Shown: positions 14,260 through 24,070, numbered from the stretch's first letter. The stretch is DNA of 64,000 bases from Cytophagales bacterium WSM2-2 (GCA_015472025.1 BNHL01000001.1:744001-808000), one strand, 5' to 3'. Program-made: numbers and translations. The notes: generated by a model not told the origin, from the letters alone.

Positions 14260-15681
14260 ATGGCATTCCCTATCATCGACATTCACTTTCACTCTACACT
14301 TAAACCGTTTGGACAAAGTTTCTATCCGAACGAAAATCCAAAGGACGCCTGCAGCGAAGCATGTATTTGGCGCAGCGACCCTCCTACTGACGAAGATGAG
14401 GTCTTAGAAAACCTTGTGGGATTCCCTCCTTATCGCCAGTCGGATTTCTCTTCGTTAATGCGGGGAGGTGTCAATGTTGCGGTGGTCTCGCTTTACCCGA
14501 TTGAGACGGGTTTTGTTAACCCTACTGTCCTCTCTTCACTCGCCAGGTATTCCGTGGACTTAATCGCCCTGTTTGGCAGAAAAAGAGTGGACTACATTAA
14601 AAGTCCTTCCTTTAATTATTTCAAAGACCTGAATGACGAATACAATTATTTGCTTCTGCTGGACAAAAAGATTCCAACGAATGGAAGAAGTCAGTACAAC
14701 CTGGTCGACAGTGGTGCCGCACTGACACAGGCGTTGCCTACTGAATCATTGAACATCATTGTATCGATTGAAGGCGCTCATGTATTTTGCAATGGCCATG
14801 ATGTAAAAGATCCTAACAACTGGAGTACACTCGATGCGGACGTCAGGAGCGTGAAAGCCTGGAAATACCCGCCTTTCTTTATCACACTTAATCATCACTT
14901 CAATAATAGTCTTGCATCGCATGCACAAAGTCTTTTTGTAAAAGTGTTGGGCAAAGATCTGTTTGATCAGAAGGAAGCAATGGAGACTCCTTACCAGGAG
15001 AACGGTAAATATATTTCGCCACGGGGTGAAAAAGTAATTGACCTGCTTTATGCTACCGATAATGGGCGAAGGATATTCATCGACATCAAACACATGGCAA
15101 AAGAAACCCGGAAGGAGTTTTATCAATACCGGGCTGCTAAAAATTATAATAATATTCCGATTATTTGCAGTCACTCTGCTACGGTAAATTTTTATAATCA
15201 TTCCCTGAACCTGGATAAAGACGACATCGAAGCCATTTACAATTCCAATGGTTTGATCGGAATAGAATTGGACCAACGTGTGCTCGGCTACAACGATGGC
15301 GAAAAAGGAAGCCGGTTTTGGAACTGGATAAAAAACATTTTTAAAAGCAGCAGTCAAAAAGATAAGTTCTGGTCCGGCTATTTCTGGAAAAACATCCTCG
15401 TCATTGCCGAACAATGTTACACTATGGACAATACTCAAAACCCATGGAGGCTAATTTGTCTTGGAAGTGATCTCGATGGCATTATCAACCCGCTCAACAA
15501 GTATCGCACCACAAATGAGTTTCAAAATTTGGCTAATGCCTTACTTGCCGATGTTCAGGATTATTGGAACAATGGAAATAGCAAGATCCCTCAAAATCAT
15601 TTAGGCATTGATGCACATGATGTAGTTTATCAAATCATGTATGCCAATGCGCTGGGGTTCATTCAACAAAATTATAAGTAA
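14260..15681 (+). CDS. M19-like dipeptidase / amidohydrolase-fold protein
   Basis: The 473-residue protein carries the motif order of a membrane-dipeptidase (M19) TIM barrel: DIHFHS at 6-11 (metal HxH), LIVSIEGAH at about 165-174 (bridging Glu), FFITLNHHFNNS around 206-217, IFIDIKHMAKETRKEFY at about 270, IICSHSATVN at about 300 and CLGSDLDGI near 405. It lacks an export signal, so it is cytoplasmic, unlike many M19 enzymes. It is longer than typical M19 enzymes owing to inserts (for example FWNWIKNIFKSSSQKDKFWS at about 350). Dipeptide or related amide hydrolysis is likely; substrate unknown. The gene is transcribed toward, and ends 26 bp from, the DUF695 paralogue pair. Confidence 0.78.
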   Translation: MAFPIIDIHFHSTLKPFGQSFYPNENPKDACSEACIWRSDPPTDEDEVLENLVGFPPYRQSDFSSLMRGGVNVAVVSLYPIETGFVNPTVLSSLARYSVDLIALFGRKRVDYIKSPSFNYFKDLNDEYNYLLLLDKKIPTNGRSQYNLVDSGAALTQALPTESLNIIVSIEGAHVFCNGHDVKDPNNWSTLDADVRSVKAWKYPPFFITLNHHFNNSLASHAQSLFVKVLGKDLFDQKEAMETPYQENGKYISPRGEKVIDLLYATDNGRRIFIDIKHMAKETRKEFYQYRAAKNYNNIPIICSHSATVNFYNHSLNLDKDDIEAIYNSNGLIGIELDQRVLGYNDGEKGSRFWNWIKNIFKSSSQKDKFWSGYFWKNILVIAEQCYTMDNTQNPWRLICLGSDLDGIINPLNKYRTTNEFQNLANALLADVQDYWNNGNSKIPQNHLGIDAHDVVYQIMYANALGFIQQNYK

Positions 15682-15707
15682 CAAGTTGATGCTTTTGGTG
15701 TGTACCC

Positions 15708-16796
15708 TCAACTCATAACAAACCGGTCAAACGTTCTCCAGTACTTGTCTTTGTAAATGTCGTACTCCATCTGTAACCTGCCGGAGTACTTTTGAAAAAC
15801 GGAGTTGATCACTCGTGATGGTTTCCGGAAGTCTTTGCAGGCATAATAGATTTCCCGGAGGCCGTCAGAAGTCTCACGTGCGATGTTCAGGTAGCCGTCA
15901 ATGTCTTTCAACTGGCTGTTGATCTCGTTTTCAATTTCTTCCATCAGGTCATAAGTAGCCTGGTCGGGCATGCCGTGATGACTTGAGTCACCGTAACGTA
16001 TATCTATTTTTAATATCCACGGATGTGACGACTTCCTGTCCCACGAAAGAATGCCGGTGTTTACAGTTGCAATGGCAAGGTTTCCATTCTCGAGTCTTCC
16101 TTCGAAGTTGGAGTACGCATCGTTTTCGGTATTGTGATGGTCGCCTTCATATTTTTCAACAAACTCTTTCTCGCGCCAGATCAGGTAATCTTTGAGTTTG
16201 CTGATGGGCACAAAGTCTTTCATGTTATCTTTCTTCTGCTCGACACTGATGTTGTCAATAGCTGTGGCAAAGTTGACTTCGCCTAAATAGTTGTCGAGGA
16301 AGATGTAGACACCGTTGGCCACGGCATTTTTGTTCTCTTCGGTGAAGTCAGGGTGGACCACGGTGATATCAATTTCATCGGGATGCAACGGGTTTTGTTT
16401 CGGGATGAAACCCATGTTTTCGCGATTGAACTTAAACCCCGCCATATCAATGTTCACATCTTCGATGCGAAGAGCGGGTTTATGTGCTGTGAATTTCCAA
16501 CCCGTGATTGTCGGAGCTGATTCTACAAGTTCTTCTATAAAAATGAAATTCTTGACTTTGCCTTCCGCAGTAAACACCAGCTCTGCGGTATTGTCATTGA
16601 GCATTCCGGTAACGTAGAAATAACCTTCTCTCAGCTCCTCCAGTTTGGGCGACAGTTTATTAAAAAAGTCTTTTTCAATATCTCCCCTTTCCTTCACGAC
16701 TTTGTAAAACACCCTGCCGTTCGCCTGAAACCATGTCCAGAAGTCAGAATAGGTTTTTGCCTTGGGTTTGCCGAAAAAGGTCTTGAAGAAGCTCAT
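15708..16796 (-). CDS. DUF695-domain protein, paralogue 1
   Basis: The 362-residue cytoplasmic protein has an N-terminal domain (about 15-200) opening YSDFWTWFQANGRVF and a C-terminal DUF695 domain (about 215-362) with the typical close REIYYACKDFRKPSRV ... YDIYKDKYWRTFDRF. DUF695 has no known enzymatic role. It shares length, order and many exact phrases with the next gene upstream (17062-18150), so this is a tandem duplication; the similarity even runs some 40 bp into the 5' flank (gttaaaagta / gttaaaagtg). The two are separated by 265 bp, long enough for separate promoters. Function not inferred. Confidence 0.82.
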   Translation of the reverse strand: MSFFKTFFGKPKAKTYSDFWTWFQANGRVFYKVVKERGDIEKDFFNKLSPKLEELREGYFYVTGMLNDNTAELVFTAEGKVKNFIFIEELVESAPTITGWKFTAHKPALRIEDVNIDMAGFKFNRENMGFIPKQNPLHPDEIDITVVHPDFTEENKNAVANGVYIFLDNYLGEVNFATAIDNISVEQKKDNMKDFVPISKLKDYLIWREKEFVEKYEGDHHNTENDAYSNFEGRLENGNLAIATVNTGILSWDRKSSHPWILKIDIRYGDSSHHGMPDQATYDLMEEIENEINSQLKDIDGYLNIARETSDGLREIYYACKDFRKPSRVINSVFQKYSGRLQMEYDIYKDKYWRTFDRFVMS

Positions 16797-17061
16797 GCCT
16801 AAGAAAGTTGGACGTTAAAAGTACTAAGTTGTAAGTTTAAGGCGGAAAGGATAAAGCACAAAAGACAAAATAAGTTGCTCGAAGTTGCTTAGATAAGCGC
16901 AAATTATCGCCCTATGGTGTGGTGAACGTATTGTACGAGACAACGCGATGCTGATAGCGATTTTCGACAATCTATACCAGATCGCAAAGAGTTGGTAAAG
17001 GAGATAGCCGGAGAAACAGGGTTCTTTGAGTGGGGGTCAGCTCAGGAGAAGTAGTATTTTA
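16797..17061. other. Gap between DUF695 paralogues
   Basis: The first 40-60 bp (upstream of paralogue 1) resemble the flank of paralogue 2. A short open stretch on the plus strand near 16925-17054 ends DRKELVKEIAGETGFFEW...stop, has no start codon, and could be the relic of a lost gene; too short to call. Confidence 0.3.
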
Positions 17062-18150
17062 CTATGTGTACGCAACATACTTATCGAACGTACGCCAGTA
17101 TTTGTCTTTGTAGATATCGTAGGTAATTTCAAATCTGGAGGAGTCTTTCCGGAGTACTTCATCGATTATGCGTGACGGTTTCCTGAAGTCTTTGCAGACG
17201 AAATAGATTTCTCTGACCCCGTCATGTGTATCAGCAGCAACGCACAAGCATGGCGTAACTTCATTTAGTTGATTGGTGATTTCAGTTTCAATTTCTTTCA
17301 TCAAAATATGTGTTGCCTGATCAGGCAATTCTCCCTTAGATGCGTCTCCATACTTGATTATTACTCTTGAAATCCAGGGATAGGATGCACTCCTTCCCCA
17401 AGCCAGTATACTGGAGTTCACTTCTGAAATTACAATATGGCCTTTCTCAGTTTCACCTTCGTATCTAAGATAAACGTCATCCTTGGTGTTGGAATAGTAG
17501 TCGCTTTCGTATTTCTCAATAAATTCCTGTTCACGCCAGAATAAATAATCTTTCAGTTTTTCCAGAGGAATGGTATCATCCATGTCCTGTTTCTGAACAA
17601 GGCTGAGTCTATCAATCAATGTAGCACATTTGACTTCGCCCAGGGAGTTCTCAAGATAGATGAGCAAGGCAGTAAGGGCAAGTTCTTTTTTGTCCTCCGG
17701 GATGGAGAGGTAAACTATGCTTATATCAATTTCATCAGGATACTTAGGGTCCTCTTTTGTGATGAAGCCCAGGCCATGAACAGTGAATCGAAAGTCACCA
17801 ATAAGGAAACTTGCATCTTCAGGAGGCAGGGCAGGCCTAAAGGCAAAAAATTTCCAGCCGGCTATGACGGGCGCTGCGTCCACGAGGTCCTCCACAAAAA
17901 TGAAATTCTTGACTTTCCGGTTTGCACTAAAGACAAGTTCTGCAGCGCCCTCAAAGAATCTTGTACCGCAGGAATATCCTTCTCTTAACTCTTTTAGCTT
18001 GGCCGAAATCTTGTCAAGGAAATCCTCATTTGTTTTTTGAGGGTCCTTAACTGCATTGAAAAAGGCTTTCTCATTCAATTGAAACCACGTCCAGAAATCA
18101 GCATAGGTTATTGGCTTGATTATGTGCGAAGAGGGTTTTAAAGTGCTCAT
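17062..18150 (-). CDS. DUF695-domain protein, paralogue 2
   Basis: Same length (362 residues) and architecture as the gene at 15708: TYADFWTWFQLNEKAFF near the start, VKNFIFVEDLVDAAPVIAGW in the middle, and the DUF695 close VREIYFVCKDFRKPSRI ... YDIYKDKYWRTFDKY. Roughly half of the residues appear identical by eye. The first 14 residues differ (SSHIIKPI instead of GKPKAK). It is cytoplasmic with no known reaction. The duplicated gene pair points to a dosage or specificity role, or a polymorphic immunity-type family, but nothing nearby looks like a toxin. Confidence 0.82.
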   Translation of the reverse strand: MSTLKPSSHIIKPITYADFWTWFQLNEKAFFNAVKDPQKTNEDFLDKISAKLKELREGYSCGTRFFEGAAELVFSANRKVKNFIFVEDLVDAAPVIAGWKFFAFRPALPPEDASFLIGDFRFTVHGLGFITKEDPKYPDEIDISIVYLSIPEDKKELALTALLIYLENSLGEVKCATLIDRLSLVQKQDMDDTIPLEKLKDYLFWREQEFIEKYESDYYSNTKDDVYLRYEGETEKGHIVISEVNSSILAWGRSASYPWISRVIIKYGDASKGELPDQATHILMKEIETEITNQLNEVTPCLCVAADTHDGVREIYFVCKDFRKPSRIIDEVLRKDSSRFEITYDIYKDKYWRTFDKYVAYT

Positions 18151-18343
18151 TGGAGTGGGATGTTAAAAGTGGTATGTTGTATATAAAGTCGAAGGCAATG
18201 TAAGTCGTCCGCTTTTTGAGTGAAGGAAGTAATTAGGATTCGTGAGTTAAGAATTATTAGTAAGTATAGATTACCGATTAGTCAAGAGTCAAATACCGGC
18301 ACTTATTTTTAAAACGAGTGACAATAATCAACAAACGACTAGC

Positions 18344-18580
18344 ATGAAAAGGGATGATATCCAGATCGGCCTCGCTGAAAACGGTGGTGACCCTACTCAG
18401 GAAGGTTGTGTCTTCGAGGTGGACAATGTAGAGACGGCCCTGGCAGAACTTGTGTCGAGAGGATTAAAGAAAGACAGTTCAGCCATTGGCGATGAAAAGC
18501 ACGGAGAGTTTATCTGGAGCGTGTTTTACATCGTAGCTCCAGATGGGCTGTGTTATTGTGTTGGAGAGAAGAGAACTTAA
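18344..18580 (+). pseudogene. C-terminal half of a VOC/glyoxalase-family protein
   Basis: Seventy-eight residues match the second beta-alpha-beta-beta-beta module of a glyoxalase/bleomycin-resistance (VOC) protein: IQIGLAENGG, CVFEVDNVETALAEL, GEFIWSVFYIVAPDGLCYCV. A normal VOC domain needs two such modules (about 120 residues), and no N-terminal module is found upstream in any frame. The ATG at 18344 falls where the linker between modules would be. I read it as a 5'-truncated gene. It could still be made as a half-domain that dimerises, as some VOC ancestors may have done. Confidence 0.65.
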
Positions 18581-18598
18581 ATCACAGTCCGGCAGTCC

Positions 18599-19024
18599 TC
18601 ATTGAAAAACAAAAGAGTGACTTCCTTTAACAGAACCTACACGGCCACCGAAAGAAGTTTTCGACCAATAGAATGTGAGGGCGAGCGAACTCCCGGTGAG
18701 CTCGTCAACAGTGACCTCAACATCATCACTCCTGATTATCTCCGTAAGGCTCTTTTCCTTAAACTTCCATGTCCCGCTGGTCGGCCACACTACATGCCCG
18801 TTGGTGGTGGTGTAATCTGAACTCGAGAATTTCAATGTCAGTCCGGAAAAATCAGCTGTGACATCTTTACCATCTATCGAGACTGTTTTTATAGTCCATG
18901 TCTTCGAAGTTATTTTATTCGTTGCGTCAGCTAAGGGATCAGGATCGTTTTTGCCACATCCTTCCAAAATAATTAATGCGAGGGCTATCAATGTGCAAAC
19001 CAAGAGAGCTGTTGTTGTTTTCAT
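18599..19024 (-). CDS. Lipocalin-like lipoprotein
   Basis: The 141 residues have a lipoprotein signal (ALALIILEGCGKND; Cys23) and a beta-barrel-like domain with lipocalin-like features common in Bacteroidota: KITSKTWTIKTVSIDGKDVT, FSSSDYTTTNG, SGTWKFKEKSLTEIIRSD, and a last strand pair ending SHSFVFQ. It is expected to be anchored to a membrane facing the periplasm or outside. These small proteins probably bind hydrophobic ligands; the role is unknown. It converges with the VOC fragment and lies downstream of nothing obvious; the large NHL protein gene ends 26 bp upstream on the same strand. Confidence 0.78.
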   Translation of the reverse strand: MKTTTALLVCTLIALALIILEGCGKNDPDPLADATNKITSKTWTIKTVSIDGKDVTADFSGLTLKFSSSDYTTTNGHVVWPTSGTWKFKEKSLTEIIRSDDVEVTVDELTGSSLALTFYWSKTSFGGRVGSVKGSHSFVFQ

Positions 19025-19049
19025 AATCGTTGTTTTTTATCAGGCCGAT

Positions 19050-22000
19050 TTACATTTTCACAATTCTATAAGTGTTGGCGTTTTGCGATGAGTTTACTCT
19101 CAGGAAGTATACTCCGCTTGCAACGCCACGCATATCTATGACACTGCCTTCTGCAGATTTTTGTGCTGGCAGATCGAGCGTTATTCCCTGCAAGGTCACT
19201 ATGCTGATATTAGCGTTGTCTGAACTGTTGACATGCAGATAGTCGTTGACAGGATTGGGAGAATAGCTGATCGTCACTTGCTCTTTTGCAACAGCTGTGA
19301 TACCTACTATAAAAGGATTTGAAACTGCACTCAAACAATCATCGACTGTAACTTGTACAGTGTAACTGCCTTCTTTGTCGATGTTCAGGCTTACTCCCTT
19401 GGCGCTCGCGATGGAGGTATTACCGATGAACCATTGATTTCCAATGGAGCTACTGGAAGTCAATACGGGAGCAAAAGGGTCTGAGAAGTTTGCACTGATC
19501 ACAGGCTTGGCTGGATTAATGCAAAAGCTCTGACTAACCGGTGCGGCTGCATTGAAGTTGCCATCACCGCTCTGCGAAGATGTAATTGTAACGCGACCAG
19601 GACTAACAAGCGTCAACTGGTTATTGGTGATTGTTGCCCTTCCTGACGGAGTAATTGCATATGTGAACGGAAGATTGGAAGAAGCGGATGCCGGCAAAGT
19701 GAAGGCGGCATCGCCCATCGTCTTATTGGCGACTGCTGTAAAACTAATTGTCTGGTTGACCTTGGTAATTGTAACCGTACCGTTGGCACTTCCCTGGTAG
19801 TTAACATCCGTTATGGAACCAACCACTTGATAGCTTCCCACATTAACAGGCTCAGCCGTGTTTCCATTATAAGTGATCGCCACATTTAACCCTGCCGGTG
19901 TCGTAGATACCGATACTGGTTTTTTATTTCCGTCATAAGAAAATGATCCGGTGCCTACGAGCGTGACGGTCGCAGGAATTTTGTTTATGGTCAGAGTAGC
20001 GGTGGCGCTTCCCTCGTAGTTTGGATTCGTGACAGACGCCTGAACATTGTAGGAGCCTGCATTGACCGGTTCCGTGGCTGAACCATTGTAAGTGACTGCA
20101 ACACTCAAACCAGCCGGAGTAGTTGTAGCCGTTACGATCTTTTTACTTCCATCGTAAGAAAATGTTCCCGCCCCTGAAAGCACAACACTGGCTACAGCTT
20201 TGCTGATCGTTAAGGTTGCCGTGGCACTCCCCTGGTAATTCGGATCAGTAACATTTACCTGAACATTGTAGATGCCTGCATTGGCTGGTGCCGATGCCGA
20301 TCCGTTGTAGGTAGTTGCTGTTGCTATTGAAGACGGAGTCGTTGCAACGGTAATAGATTTGACAGCGCCATCGTAGTTGTAAGTATTTGCACCGGTGATC
20401 GAAATCGTTATGGGGGCCTTGGTGATGTTGGCCGTAAGTGTTGGCTGGATTAATGTATAATAAGATGGATTAACATTTCCACCACCTAATAGATACCCAG
20501 ATACAATTACTGTTTTGTTAGAGCCTGCATTCTTATCTGAGAAAATTGCCGTAGCAGAAGTTGAATTAAGAGTCATGTTGTCTCCCGGCACTATTCCATT
20601 CAGTGCTGGAGTGCCAGTGATCGTTGCAGTTGTGGTACCATCATAAGCCTTGTCTGCAATAGAGACTCCGGTAATCGTTATCGTTTTAGGTGTGACTGTA
20701 AACGCCTGGGTAACCTGAGCGGAATTATAATTGGCATCTGCAGTTACATCTAACTTGATCGAGAGGTCACCTACACTCATCGGGCTGAATACTGCCGATC
20801 CATTCACTTCGCCCCAACCTAATCCGTTTCCGGAATTGACAACACTGTACGTTATCGCTCCTGTTGATCCGCCGGTATTGGCCGTCAACTGAAGTGTTGA
20901 ACCATATACAGTAGTGTTTGCCGAAGTGATCGACACGGCTGGGTTGGCCTTATTAACAGTGAATGAGAAATTGCCAGAAGACGCTGCATTATAATTAGCA
21001 TCAGCCGCTACGTCCGCTTTCAGTGTCAAGCTCCCTGCTCCGGTGAGTGATAAAACATTTCCATTAAGTGTGCCGGAGCCTGTGTTATTTACTACTGAGT
21101 AAGTAATAGCACCAGTCGAGCCTCCTTTATTCACGGTGAGGTTGATCGTGTTTCCATAAGTACCACTATTGACGGAAGTGAAAGAAATGGTGGGCGTCAG
21201 TTTACTGATCGTAATCACCTGTGTGGTGACGGCTTGATTATAGTTGGCTGTACCGGCAACGGTAGCTGTGAGTTGCACCTGGCCCGTTCCCGAAAGAGTA
21301 AGCTTTCCTGTTGCGTTGTCAACGGAAGCACTGCCTGTTGTACCATTGAAGTTGTTGGCAACAGCGTAAGTCACTGCACCACCAGAGCCTCCTTTATTTG
21401 TTATCAAATTAATTATGTCCTGGAAGTTTCCGCTGTTGGCGGAAGTGATCGAAACTACTGGGCTTATTTTTTGAACTGTAAGTGTTTGCTGAACATTGGC
21501 AGCCGCATTGTAGTTGGAATTCCCCGCTTGTGAGGCGGTGATCGTTGTTGTACCTGCCCCTACAATAGTTACAAGATTTCCGCTGACTGTAGCCACACTT
21601 GTATTCGAGCTACTAAAGCTTACCGGCAAGCTTACGGAAGAGCTTGCGCTGACATTGAAAGCTGCATCGCCAAAAGTCTTACTTGCCAAAGAACCAAATG
21701 TGATGGTTTGGTCACCCTTCGCAACATTGAAATCGAAAGTATTGTCATAGGTGAGATAGTCGGCATTTCCCTGCGTCTCCCGCACCCTTATCTGAATAGG
21801 GCCTGCTAATACGCACACCAGCGTATTGTTGTTGTCAATGTGTGCATTCGTTTCGTCAGGCATTGAATATAAAATTACAGGCAAGCCAGAGTTTGACGTA
21901 GCCGCCAGGGGAATAGATACTCCCACTTTCGGTATGAAGGATGAAGGGAAAGTGAATATTTGTTCTGTTTTTTCACCCTCCGCATTAAGCGTGATCGTAT

Positions 22001-23207
22001 AGGTTGGGGTAGTGGGATCATCTGATGCTACTGTCAGCAATGCCGTTCGTGCACCCACCGCACCCGGCGAGAATGCAACTGTAAAGTTCGTCTGTTGTCC
22101 CGGGGCAATCGGAGATGAGAGTTGTGACTTGTCAATCGTAAAATCACTAGCGTTAGTTCCAGAAGTAATTGTAGAGGACGTATTGATCGTGAGATTGGCC
22201 AGTCCGGTATTCTTAATATGAAAGGTAGAGTTGCCGGAAGAAAAACGCGGTACTGGCACACTCCAGTCGAAACTTCCGCTGGAGTTGATCACTGCATTAC
22301 TTGCGTTAGTTATTGAAATTACCGGAGAAGGAGAAAAAATCTGTATACGCAGGTTGCCGACATCGCACAGATAAACATTCTCTGAGGCATCTACAGCTAT
22401 CGACCCTGGTGCTGCCGAATTAAACTGCCCGTTACCAGTACCGGCAGTGAACGTCTGCTGCTGAACCTGTGTTCCCGTCAAAGCGTATTTGGTTAGTTTG
22501 TTTCCGCCTGTGCTATAGAGAAACTGAGTACCACTAATGCTCGCAATGGTGAGGTTAACCGCAGTCGATGCCCAGGAAGTTTGCAATACTCCCGAGGAAT
22601 TGTATTTAAATATAGTGGCTCCATCGGCAGCGTAAAGATTGTTGGAATTGTCTACGGCTATCGCAAGGGGTTGATTTGTAAAAGAAATCTTGGATTGATA
22701 TACTCCTGTACTGTTGAATTTTTGTACGTTTTTATTGATTACATCAGCTACATAGACGAAGCTTCCTCCGGGTTCTACGGCTATCGCATAGGCGAAGCTA
22801 AACTGCCCATTGCCTGAACCAGTCGTTCCCCACTTGGTCACAAACACTCCGGAACTGTTGAATTTTTGTACTCTAATATTCTGTTCGTCCGTAACGTAAG
22901 TATTACCGCTCCCATCAATTGCGATACCACGCAACCCATTGAACTGACCATTGCCGGTACCAATACTTCCCCAAGAACTTTGATACACTCCACTCGTGTT
23001 AAAAACCTGCACGCGGTTGTTTCCTGAATTAGAGCCTCCGTCAGTTACATATAACTTGCTCGAAGAAAGAGCAATGCCTGCGCACTCTATTTTAAACTGC
23101 CCATTACCCGAACCAGAACTTCCAAACTTGGAGCTAAAAGTCCATTGCCCATGTGCAGCAGTTGCAGAAAGCAGCACAGCTAAAAACAGTTGCAGAAAGC
23201 GTTTCAT
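19050..23207 (-). CDS. Giant secreted protein: NHL repeats, Ig-like/YDG/MBG modules, T9SS sorting domain
   Basis: 1385 residues. A signal peptide (1-20, ends TAAHG) is followed by about six NHL repeats (24-295), each of the pattern SGNGQF...IAVD.SGN.YV.D..N.RVQ.FN, a beta-propeller likely to bind ligand. A choice-of-anchor D-type domain (about 300-410) comes next, then a string of Ig-like modules containing NSGTYGNTINLTVNKGGST phrases, a YDG domain (ADKAYDGTTTATITG, about 850-935), three MBG-type repeats (TYNGSA...AGSYNV...VTDPNYQGSATATL), and a type A T9SS sorting domain at the C-terminus (ISYSPNPVNDYLHV ... GVYFLRVNS ... YRIVKM). It should be secreted through the type IX system and retained on the surface; adhesion or polymer binding is likely. 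A two-component operon lies just upstream. Confidence 0.92.
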   Translation of the reverse strand: MKRFLQLFLAVLLSATAAHGQWTFSSKFGSSGSGNGQFKIECAGIALSSSKLYVTDGGSNSGNNRVQVFNTSGVYQSSWGSIGTGNGQFNGLRGIAIDGSGNTYVTDEQNIRVQKFNSSGVFVTKWGTTGSGNGQFSFAYAIAVEPGGSFVYVADVINKNVQKFNSTGVYQSKISFTNQPLAIAVDNSNNLYAADGATIFKYNSSGVLQTSWASTAVNLTIASISGTQFLYSTGGNKLTKYALTGTQVQQQTFTAGTGNGQFNSAAPGSIAVDASENVYLCDVGNLRIQIFSPSPVISITNASNAVINSSGSFDWSVPVPRFSSGNSTFHIKNTGLANLTINTSSTITSGTNASDFTIDKSQLSSPIAPGQQTNFTVAFSPGAVGARTALLTVASDDPTTPTYTITLNAEGEKTEQIFTFPSSFIPKVGVSIPLAATSNSGLPVILYSMPDETNAHIDNNNTLVCVLAGPIQIRVRETQGNADYLTYDNTFDFNVAKGDQTITFGSLASKTFGDAAFNVSASSSVSLPVSFSSSNTSVATVSGNLVTIVGAGTTTITASQAGNSNYNAAANVQQTLTVQKISPVVSITSANSGNFQDIINLITNKGGSGGAVTYAVANNFNGTTGSASVDNATGKLTLSGTGQVQLTATVAGTANYNQAVTTQVITISKLTPTISFTSVNSGTYGNTINLTVNKGGSTGAITYSVVNNTGSGTLNGNVLSLTGAGSLTLKADVAADANYNAASSGNFSFTVNKANPAVSITSANTTVYGSTLQLTANTGGSTGAITYSVVNSGNGLGWGEVNGSAVFSPMSVGDLSIKLDVTADANYNSAQVTQAFTVTPKTITITGVSIADKAYDGTTTATITGTPALNGIVPGDNMTLNSTSATAIFSDKNAGSNKTVIVSGYLLGGGNVNPSYYTLIQPTLTANITKAPITISITGANTYNYDGAVKSITVATTPSSIATATTYNGSASAPANAGIYNVQVNVTDPNYQGSATATLTISKAVASVVLSGAGTFSYDGSKKIVTATTTPAGLSVAVTYNGSATEPVNAGSYNVQASVTNPNYEGSATATLTINKIPATVTLVGTGSFSYDGNKKPVSVSTTPAGLNVAITYNGNTAEPVNVGSYQVVGSITDVNYQGSANGTVTITKVNQTISFTAVANKTMGDAAFTLPASASSNLPFTYAITPSGRATITNNQLTLVSPGRVTITSSQSGDGNFNAAAPVSQSFCINPAKPVISANFSDPFAPVLTSSSSIGNQWFIGNTSIASAKGVSLNIDKEGSYTVQVTVDDCLSAVSNPFIVGITAVAKEQVTISYSPNPVNDYLHVNSSDNANISIVTLQGITLDLPAQKSAEGSVIDMRGVASGVYFLRVNSSQNANTYRIVKM

Positions 23208-23224
23208 AGTGATAGCGTTTTGTT

Positions 23225-23232
23225 CAAAAGTA
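23225..23232 (-). promoter_or_regulatory. -7 box for the NHL/T9SS protein
   Basis: Minus strand TACTTTTG matches the Bacteroidota -7 consensus TAnnTTTG exactly, 17 nt before the ATG. No clear -33 TTG at the usual distance, so this is only a half-supported promoter. Confidence 0.4.
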
Positions 23233-23326
23233 TCACTGAATAAAACACCCCGGCAGCATGTGAGCCCCGGCAGGGATGAACTACCGGATATTGTAAGTCA
23301 ACAGCAAAATTGTGTTATAAGGGAGA

Positions 23327-24067
23327 TCAGTCAGAGAGCTTATTTACCCTGGATGAGATCAATTCGTGGTAGGTTCTGCCAATGGGAAGCTGCGCATTTT
23401 TCACCAGCACAAATTGTGCATTTATTCCTGTCATGGCTTCCAAGCGGATGATGTAACTTTTATGAATGCGCACAAATTGCTGCGCGGGCAATTTTATTTC
23501 GATTTCCTTGAGCGTGGACCGGAGTGTGAATTTCTTTTGGCTTGTATAGATGTTCGTATAGTTGCTGTCCGCTTCAAGGTAATCGATTTCATCGAATTTT
23601 ACTTTCATGAAGAATTTCTTGTCGCGAACAAACAACGCGTTGTTAACTACAAAATTTTCTGTGTCAGGGCTAACGGCACTGTCCTGGTGTTGCGCCTGGA
23701 AATGTCCCATTCCTACTTCAATTGCGCTAAACAAATCGCGATCATCAAATGGCTTAAGAACATAACCGTACGGAGCTGTAGAAGCCGCTTCCATGACTGT
23801 CGAACGATCTGCGTTGGAAGTGGTGAAGATGAAAGGAATTTTGTACTGCTCCCGAACAAAGCGGGCAAGATCTATTCCAGTCTCTTCTCCCTTCAAAAAA
23901 ATATCAATGAGCAAAATATCTGTTTCGTTTTTGGCCAATAAATTCTTCGCTTCGTCTACGGATATCGCAATGAATGAGACTTTGTAGCCAATCGAAGTGA
24001 GTATGTCTTTCATGTCCTCGGCTACGATAACCTCGTCTTCGACAATTCCTACAGCCAGTGATCTCAT
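23327..24067 (-). CDS. LytTR-family response regulator
   Basis: 246 residues: a receiver domain (1-125) with acidic pair E10/D11, phosphoacceptor D55 in ILLIDIF, the T/S in FIFTTSN and the K in GYVLKPF; then a LytTR DNA-binding domain (about 145-244) with DEIDYLEADSNYTNIY, FTLRSTLKEIE, FVRIHKSYIIRLEAMTGI and LPIGRTYHELI. LytTR regulators bind short direct repeats upstream of target genes. The ATG is only 3 bp after the stop of the histidine kinase gene, a clear two-component operon. The neighbouring surface protein gene is a plausible but unproven target. Confidence 0.95.
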   Translation of the reverse strand: MRSLAVGIVEDEVIVAEDMKDILTSIGYKVSFIAISVDEAKNLLAKNETDILLIDIFLKGEETGIDLARFVREQYKIPFIFTTSNADRSTVMEAASTAPYGYVLKPFDDRDLFSAIEVGMGHFQAQHQDSAVSPDTENFVVNNALFVRDKKFFMKVKFDEIDYLEADSNYTNIYTSQKKFTLRSTLKEIEIKLPAQQFVRIHKSYIIRLEAMTGINAQFVLVKNAQLPIGRTYHELISSRVNKLSD

Positions 24068-24070
24068 ACT

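Noticed and set aside
14746-15438. 230-codon open frame antisense to the M19-like gene
   Set aside because: It lies wholly inside a well-supported gene on the other strand and has no domain or signal.
23366-23941. 191-codon open frame antisense to the LytTR regulator
   Set aside because: The regulator has all receiver and LytTR motifs; the antisense frame has none.
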